Below are positions 43,112-43,134 of a stretch of DNA of 43,134 bases, piece by piece (the stretch's first letter is position 1; each line of letters starts with the position of its first letter). The stretch comes from JBKHBT01 sp046542255 (GTDB lineage Bacteria; UBP14; UBA6098; JBKHBT01): positions 1 through 43,134 of the forward strand of contig JBKHBT010000019.1 in assembly GCA_046542255.1 (NCBI GenBank), written 5' to 3'. The notes beneath the pieces are model-generated. The model made no database searches and was not told the DNA's origin. It saw only the letters and a program-made list of their open reading frames with translations. A program made the position numbers and the translations under genes.

Positions 43112-43134
43112 TCCTTTACTGAAGGGCTTTAGAT
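43112..43134 (+). repeat. Possible partial fifth copy of the dispersed repeat at the window end
   Basis: CCTTTACTGA at 43113-43122 matches GGCTTTACTGA in copies 2 and 3, and GGGCTTTAGA loosely follows the next block before the window ends. The characteristic palindrome would lie beyond the end, so this is only a hint. Confidence 0.35.

Overview
The window looks like a chromosomal piece of a Gram-negative, AT-rich bacterium of the FCB (Bacteroidetes/Fibrobacteres-like) type. The basis is four very large secreted proteins with type IX secretion (T9SS)-style C-terminal sorting domains, two PNPFN-type (type A) and two PFTPN.DG-type (type B, CHU_C/gliding-associated), plus a PorV-like outer-membrane barrel and OmpA domains. 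I cannot name the genus or phylum from the sequence alone.

Layout. (1) 1-3190: a slipin gene, then two unrecognised genes (small Cys-rich secreted protein; possible beta-propeller) that lack the TCGA-rich codon-junction signature of their neighbours, lying between two copies of a dispersed palindromic repeat. (2) 3191-10100, minus strand: a two-gene operon of an FG-GAP/Ig-like/CARDB T9SS cargo and, overlapping its stop, an outer-membrane PorV-like barrel fused to CARDB and two OmpA-like domains. (3) 10116-11922, plus strand: a promoter, a third repeat copy, a fibronectin-type lipoprotein gene that appears truncated by that repeat and later frameshifted, then an intact adenosine-specific-kinase-like (PF04008) gene. 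(4) 12288-25392: two divergent giant genes, a 2677-aa VWA protein with ten A-B Ig-like dyads and a 1577-aa protein with four related dyads, driven by back-to-back sigma70-like promoters. (5) 25530-26915: folC.

(6) 26923-37023, minus strand: a large chemotaxis gene set in transcription order cheA, cheW, an outer-membrane porin-like gene, a 65-aa unknown, cheX, cheY, cheR, cheD, an HDOD gene, a second cheY, a second cheX and cheB. No chemoreceptor or flagellar gene is present, so input and output lie elsewhere. CheA feeds two CheY proteins, two CheX proteins are the likely phosphatases, and CheR, CheB and CheD provide adaptation of receptors encoded elsewhere. (7) 37312-37476: tRNA-Arg(UCG) and tRNA-Glu(UUC) with a terminator, then about 780 bp of non-coding DNA dense in inverted repeats. 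(8) 38293-43056, minus strand: a fourth giant T9SS cargo with FG-GAP repeats, interrupted near its N-terminus by an in-frame amber codon.

The most notable items are the dispersed two-hairpin repeat that seems to have decapitated a gene, the amber-interrupted giant cargo, the shared A-B Ig dyad across three neighbouring giant genes, the PorV-CARDB-OmpA fusion coupled to its probable cargo, and a porin inside the chemotaxis operon. All family calls are by eye; no database search was run.
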